From Bacillota bacterium (lineage in GTDB: Bacteria; Bacillota; Clostridia; Saccharofermentanales; Saccharofermentanaceae), in assembly GCA_023397475.1 (NCBI GenBank), contig JAEWUD010000048.1:79799-143798 (forward strand): a stretch of 64,000 nt of DNA, in the 5' to 3' direction. Under the pieces are notes generated by a model. The model worked only from the letters and a program-made list of their open reading frames with translations, ran no database searches and had not been told where the DNA came from. Below are positions 61,186-64,000 of the stretch, one piece after another (the stretch's first letter is position 1; each line of letters starts with the position of its first letter). A program made the translations under genes and the position numbers.

Positions 61186-62985
61186 TCAGAACCACATAGT
61201 TCCTCGAACACATTTCAGGGTGAAGGTGAAGGTGGTTCCCTCGCCGTATTCACTCTGCACAGAGATGGTCTCACCCATATAGCTTAAGAGTTCGCGAGCG
61301 ATGGACAGGCCCAATCCGGTACCCTTCTTGCCGCGAGCTCGATCTGCTTTGTAGAATCGATCGAAGATATGATCAATGTCATACTCATGGATTCCCTGGC
61401 CGGTATCGATGACGGACACCAGAACCTGATCATCCTTCTCATTGATTTCCGTCACAATCGTGATCGAACCGCCCGGAGGTGTGTATTTCTTGGCGTTATC
61501 CATCAAGATAACCAGAATTTGTTCGACACGATCCGGATTGCCCATGACCGTAGGACAAGGTCCGTTCTTATAGACGACGTCAAAGGTAAGAGACGCATCC
61601 TCCATGATCGGTGTGAACTTCGCTTTCAATTCAGAAAGCAAAGCATTGAGATCGAAAGGGAATGTTTTGAATGCAATGGTACGCGCCTGCAGACGAGACA
61701 GTTCCAACATATCGTCGATCAGTCGTGACAGGCGCATCGTCTCGTGTAGAATGATTCCATAATAGCGCATGCGATCCGCTTCGTTCTTAACCATGCCATC
61801 CGCCAGCGGCTCAACCAAGCCGCGCAGTGCGGTCAGCGGTGTCCGAAGCTCATGCGACACGTTCGCGACGTAATCGCGACGCGTCTGTTCCAGACGTTCG
61901 GACTCGGATATATCGCGAAAAAATCCGGTTGCTCCGACGACTTGACCGCTGTTGTCAAACGTGGGGACGATCGTCGAAAGAAAAGCGGTATCCCGCGAAT
62001 CCAGTGTTCGCTCGATGGTGATCGCATCGTCGATGCACTTCTGAAAATCTTCCCAAACTTCTTCGAAAGGAATCAGCTGCAGACGGTTGGTGAACAGATT
62101 GCGCTTCTTGGCGTTCTCGAAAAGCGTGTTAATCGCCGGATTGGAGTAAACCGGCTTCAAGTCGAGGTCGACCGAAACGATACCCTCGGAGATAACGTCA
62201 AAAATCTCACGAAGTCGATTGCGTTCTACCGTGAGCTCATAGATTGAAGTAGAGAGCTGATCTGCCAGGCTGTTGAAAGACATAGCCAATTCACCGATTT
62301 CACTCTTGGATCCGGTATCCGCGCGGACGGAAAAATCGCCGTTGCCGAACGCCAACGCGACCTCATTTACCTCGCGGAGCGGCTTGACCAGGCGTGCCGA
62401 GATAAAGTAGACAGGAATCAGCATCAGGGAGGAGGCGACAAAAATTGCCAGGAGGAGAACCCGGACGAGTTCCTGTTGAATGGATGTCAGCACCGTCAGG
62501 GAGTCCGCAAGAACAACATAACCGGTGATCTTCATGTCATGGGAGACCAACGGTACCTGGACAATCAGGATTCGGGATTCGAAGCGGTCGCCGGGAATAA
62601 TATACGAGTCGTACTTCTCGCCGGATAGGTGAAGAAGTTTTGTGCTAAGGTAGGAAGCGACGCGCGACTCGAAATTGGGACTGCCATCTTCATAGTCACT
62701 CGACTCTGCGGTGATTTGTCCTTTGGCGTCATAAATATACACCTGGGATCCGACAAAGAGCGCGTCGGAAACCAGATCATTCCATGGGTATTCTTCGAAT
62801 TCTCCGGTGAATCCCGCATAATGGTCCGCGATTCCGTAAGCGCGCTCCATAAGTTCGCTCTGGCGATTCACCTCAAGTGCTTGAGAGGATGCCAATCCGA
62901 AAAGCACCGCAGTCAGGATGGCAGATAAAGCGAGCGCCAACACCATTAATAAAATGATGCGGCGCAAAAACGTGCTTTGAAACAT
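61186..62985 (-). CDS. Membrane sensor histidine kinase
   Basis: 599 residues, PhoR/WalK architecture. Helix 1 (about 9-31), an extracytoplasmic sensor region (about 32-170), helix 2 (about 172-195), HAMP (about 195-250), PAS (about 260-370), HisKA with VSHELRTPLTALRG near 385, then the ATPase domain with N box LMDNAKKYTPPGG near 500, DTGQGI and KGTGLGLSI. Phosphorylates the regulator encoded just upstream; one-base overlap TGATG. Signal unknown. Confidence 0.93.
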   Translation of the reverse strand: MFQSTFLRRIILLMVLALALSAILTAVLFGLASSQALEVNRQSELMERAYGIADHYAGFTGEFEEYPWNDLVSDALFVGSQVYIYDAKGQITAESSDYEDGSPNFESRVASYLSTKLLHLSGEKYDSYIIPGDRFESRILIVQVPLVSHDMKITGYVVLADSLTVLTSIQQELVRVLLLAIFVASSLMLIPVYFISARLVKPLREVNEVALAFGNGDFSVRADTGSKSEIGELAMSFNSLADQLSTSIYELTVERNRLREIFDVISEGIVSVDLDLKPVYSNPAINTLFENAKKRNLFTNRLQLIPFEEVWEDFQKCIDDAITIERTLDSRDTAFLSTIVPTFDNSGQVVGATGFFRDISESERLEQTRRDYVANVSHELRTPLTALRGLVEPLADGMVKNEADRMRYYGIILHETMRLSRLIDDMLELSRLQARTIAFKTFPFDLNALLSELKAKFTPIMEDASLTFDVVYKNGPCPTVMGNPDRVEQILVILMDNAKKYTPPGGSITIVTEINEKDDQVLVSVIDTGQGIHEYDIDHIFDRFYKADRARGKKGTGLGLSIARELLSYMGETISVQSEYGEGTTFTFTLKCVRGTMWF

Positions 62986-63674
62986 CAGGAAGAAACCTCA
63001 AACTTATAGCCGACGCCATAAACAGTAATCAATGACCATGAAGCTCCCTCATAACAGATCTTCTGGCGGATCCGCTTGATATGTGTGTCGACCGTACGAG
63101 TATCGCCGAAATAATCATAACCCCAGACAAGGGAGAGTATCTGTTCGCGGTCCATAACCTGTCCCAGATGAGAGGCAAGCAGATGCAGAATCTCAACTTC
63201 CTTCGGCGTGCATGCGACAAGCTCGCCATTCACCTTAACCTGATAGTTGTCGAGACTGATCTCCAGACCTTCGAAACGAAGAAGTGATCCAACCTCCTGC
63301 GGCTCGGAGATTCTGCGAAGGACCGCCTTGATTCGGGCAATGACCTCGCGGGGAGAGAAAGGCTTCACGATATAATCGTCAGCACCAAGTTCGAGTCCTA
63401 AGACGCGATCGATCTCCTCGCCCTTGGCGGTCAGAATAATGATCGGAGTCGATAGAGTCTTGCGAATTTCCCGGCATACTTCAATACCGGTCTTCTCCGG
63501 CATCATCAAGTCGAGGATAATAAGGTCAGGCTTATCCGTGAGGACATGTGCGAGACCGTCTTTGCCGTCAAAAGCACTCGAATAGGTGAAATGCTCGTTC
63601 TCCAGATAGATACCTAGAGACTCATGTACGACTGGATCATCGTCACAGATCAGGATATGCGGTGCAGCAGCCAT
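62985..63674 (-). CDS. OmpR-family response regulator
   Basis: 229 residues. Receiver domain with ICDDDPVVHESL near 8, phospho-acceptor LIILDLMMPEKTG near 52 and KPFSPREVIARI near 103. C-terminal winged helix with VDTHIKRIRQKI near 205. It lies upstream of the kinase in one operon, the PhoP/WalR-like order. RBS GGAGG 10 bases before the ATG. Confidence 0.94.
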   Translation of the reverse strand: MAAAPHILICDDDPVVHESLGIYLENEHFTYSSAFDGKDGLAHVLTDKPDLIILDLMMPEKTGIEVCREIRKTLSTPIIILTAKGEEIDRVLGLELGADDYIVKPFSPREVIARIKAVLRRISEPQEVGSLLRFEGLEISLDNYQVKVNGELVACTPKEVEILHLLASHLGQVMDREQILSLVWGYDYFGDTRTVDTHIKRIRQKICYEGASWSLITVYGVGYKFEVSS

Positions 63675-63711
63675 TTTGTTATCCTCCGAAACACGATTCG
63701 CTCACTTGACT

Positions 63712-63717
63712 ATTATA
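63712..63717 (-). promoter_or_regulatory. -10 box of the two-component operon
   Basis: Minus strand TATAAT at 63717-63712, 38 bases before the response regulator start. The -35 is not clear, as expected for an activator-dependent promoter but not proof of one. Confidence 0.4.
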
Positions 63718-63787
63718 TACGATGATTCCAAAAAATACCTCTTTCCTACACAGAAAATGAAGAAAATGTGAAAGAAGAAACGTTTTG

Positions 63788-64000
63788 CTACTCGTCGCGT
63801 CGTACAGGCCAAGCCCGGTATTTTTTGCGAAGAAGCAAAGGATCGTAGGACTCTTTCGATTTTCGGAGTCCGGGAATCCCCATATCTTCTTCTCGATTGA
63901 CATAAACAGCGTCCGGGAACTCGTTTTCGATCGTCAAGCGGTTGATCGCAGCGTAAATGCCGTCAAACGACGGGTCCGCTTTCTCGAAATGCATATAGGC
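63788..64000 (-). CDS. DUF2156 (phosphatidylglycerol lysyltransferase-like) protein, 3' end
   Basis: The last 71 codons of a gene that enters from the right edge. YVNREEDMGIPGLRKSKESY and HFEKAD match the end of DUF2156 proteins, which have a GNAT-like fold related to the MprF catalytic domain. The N-terminal part is outside the window, so the function is not settled. Confidence 0.75.
   Translation of the reverse strand, partial: AYMHFEKADPSFDGIYAAINRLTIENEFPDAVYVNREEDMGIPGLRKSKESYDPLLLRKKYRAWPVRRDE

Noticed and set aside
1..64000. CRISPR arrays, insertion sequences, prophage or rRNA genes
   Set aside because: Looked for spaced repeats, transposase and phage motifs and rRNA signatures; none seen.

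Overview
This window is about 64 kb of chromosome from an anaerobic, low-to-mid GC Gram-positive bacterium, most likely a member of the Clostridia. The evidence is a serS T-box leader, sepF next to yggS, an SOS box of the Bacillus/Clostridium LexA type in front of uvrB, AGGAGG ribosome binding sites throughout, two ferredoxin-dependent 2-oxoacid oxidoreductases, a membrane pyrophosphatase and a two-subunit glgC/glgD pyrophosphorylase. I cannot name a genus from the sequence. The window looks chromosomal and mostly housekeeping. I see no prophage, insertion sequence or CRISPR array.

Layout from left to right. (1) 1-500: 5' part of ilvE (minus). (2) 0.7-10.8 kb: uvrB with an SOS box in its promoter, dnaE, then pfkA-pgsA-mutS2. 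(3) 10.9-12.4 kb (minus): an archaeal-type phosphoglycerate mutase-like gene and a small OadG-like gene. (4) 12.6-15.6 kb: a P-loop ATPase, a membrane zinc-ribbon protein and an SPFH protein with three zinc ribbons. (5) 15.7-17.3 kb: serS (minus) with T-box. (6) 17.4-20.8 kb: bioY, then the four-subunit VOR/KOR-type ferredoxin oxidoreductase. (7) 20.8-30.1 kb: glycogen operon glgB-glgC-glgD-glgA, a GH13 amylase and a zinc-ribbon membrane protein. (8) tRNA-Leu(GAG) and a sodium:solute symporter. (9) 32.3-39.5 kb: iorA-iorB, an ACT protein, a YnbB-like PLP enzyme, an HlyD-like membrane protein, yggS and sepF. (10) 39.5-43.7 kb: type II pantothenate kinase, DUF1624 and DUF3810 membrane proteins, hemZ. 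(11) tRNA-Pro(UGG), PiT phosphate permease and its DUF47 partner. (12) 45.9-47.8 kb (minus): glf and a glycosyltransferase. (13) 48.0-49.8 kb: cell wall amidase and tcdA. (14) 49.8-54.3 kb (minus): sbcDC and tmRNA (ssrA). (15) hppA, then a LacZ-like protein that has lost its catalytic residues. (16) 60.4-63.7 kb (minus): rluF-like gene and a two-component system. The right edge carries the 3' end of a DUF2156 gene.

The metabolic picture is a fermenting anaerobe. Sugars enter ATP-PFK glycolysis, surplus carbon is stored as glycogen, amino-acid-derived 2-oxoacids are oxidised to acyl-CoA with ferredoxin as acceptor (VOR and IOR), and pyrophosphate is used to energise the membrane (HppA).

The observations I consider most worth following are: the intact 1073-residue LacZ homologue without its catalytic glutamates; a duplicated hairpin element used as a bidirectional terminator at two convergent gene pairs; two diverged copies of a structured, RNA-like motif with compensatory stem changes between hppA and the LacZ-like gene; a long palindrome that mirrors the tmRNA 3' end; and the zinc-ribbon/SPFH gene set. 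None of these is proof of a new system.
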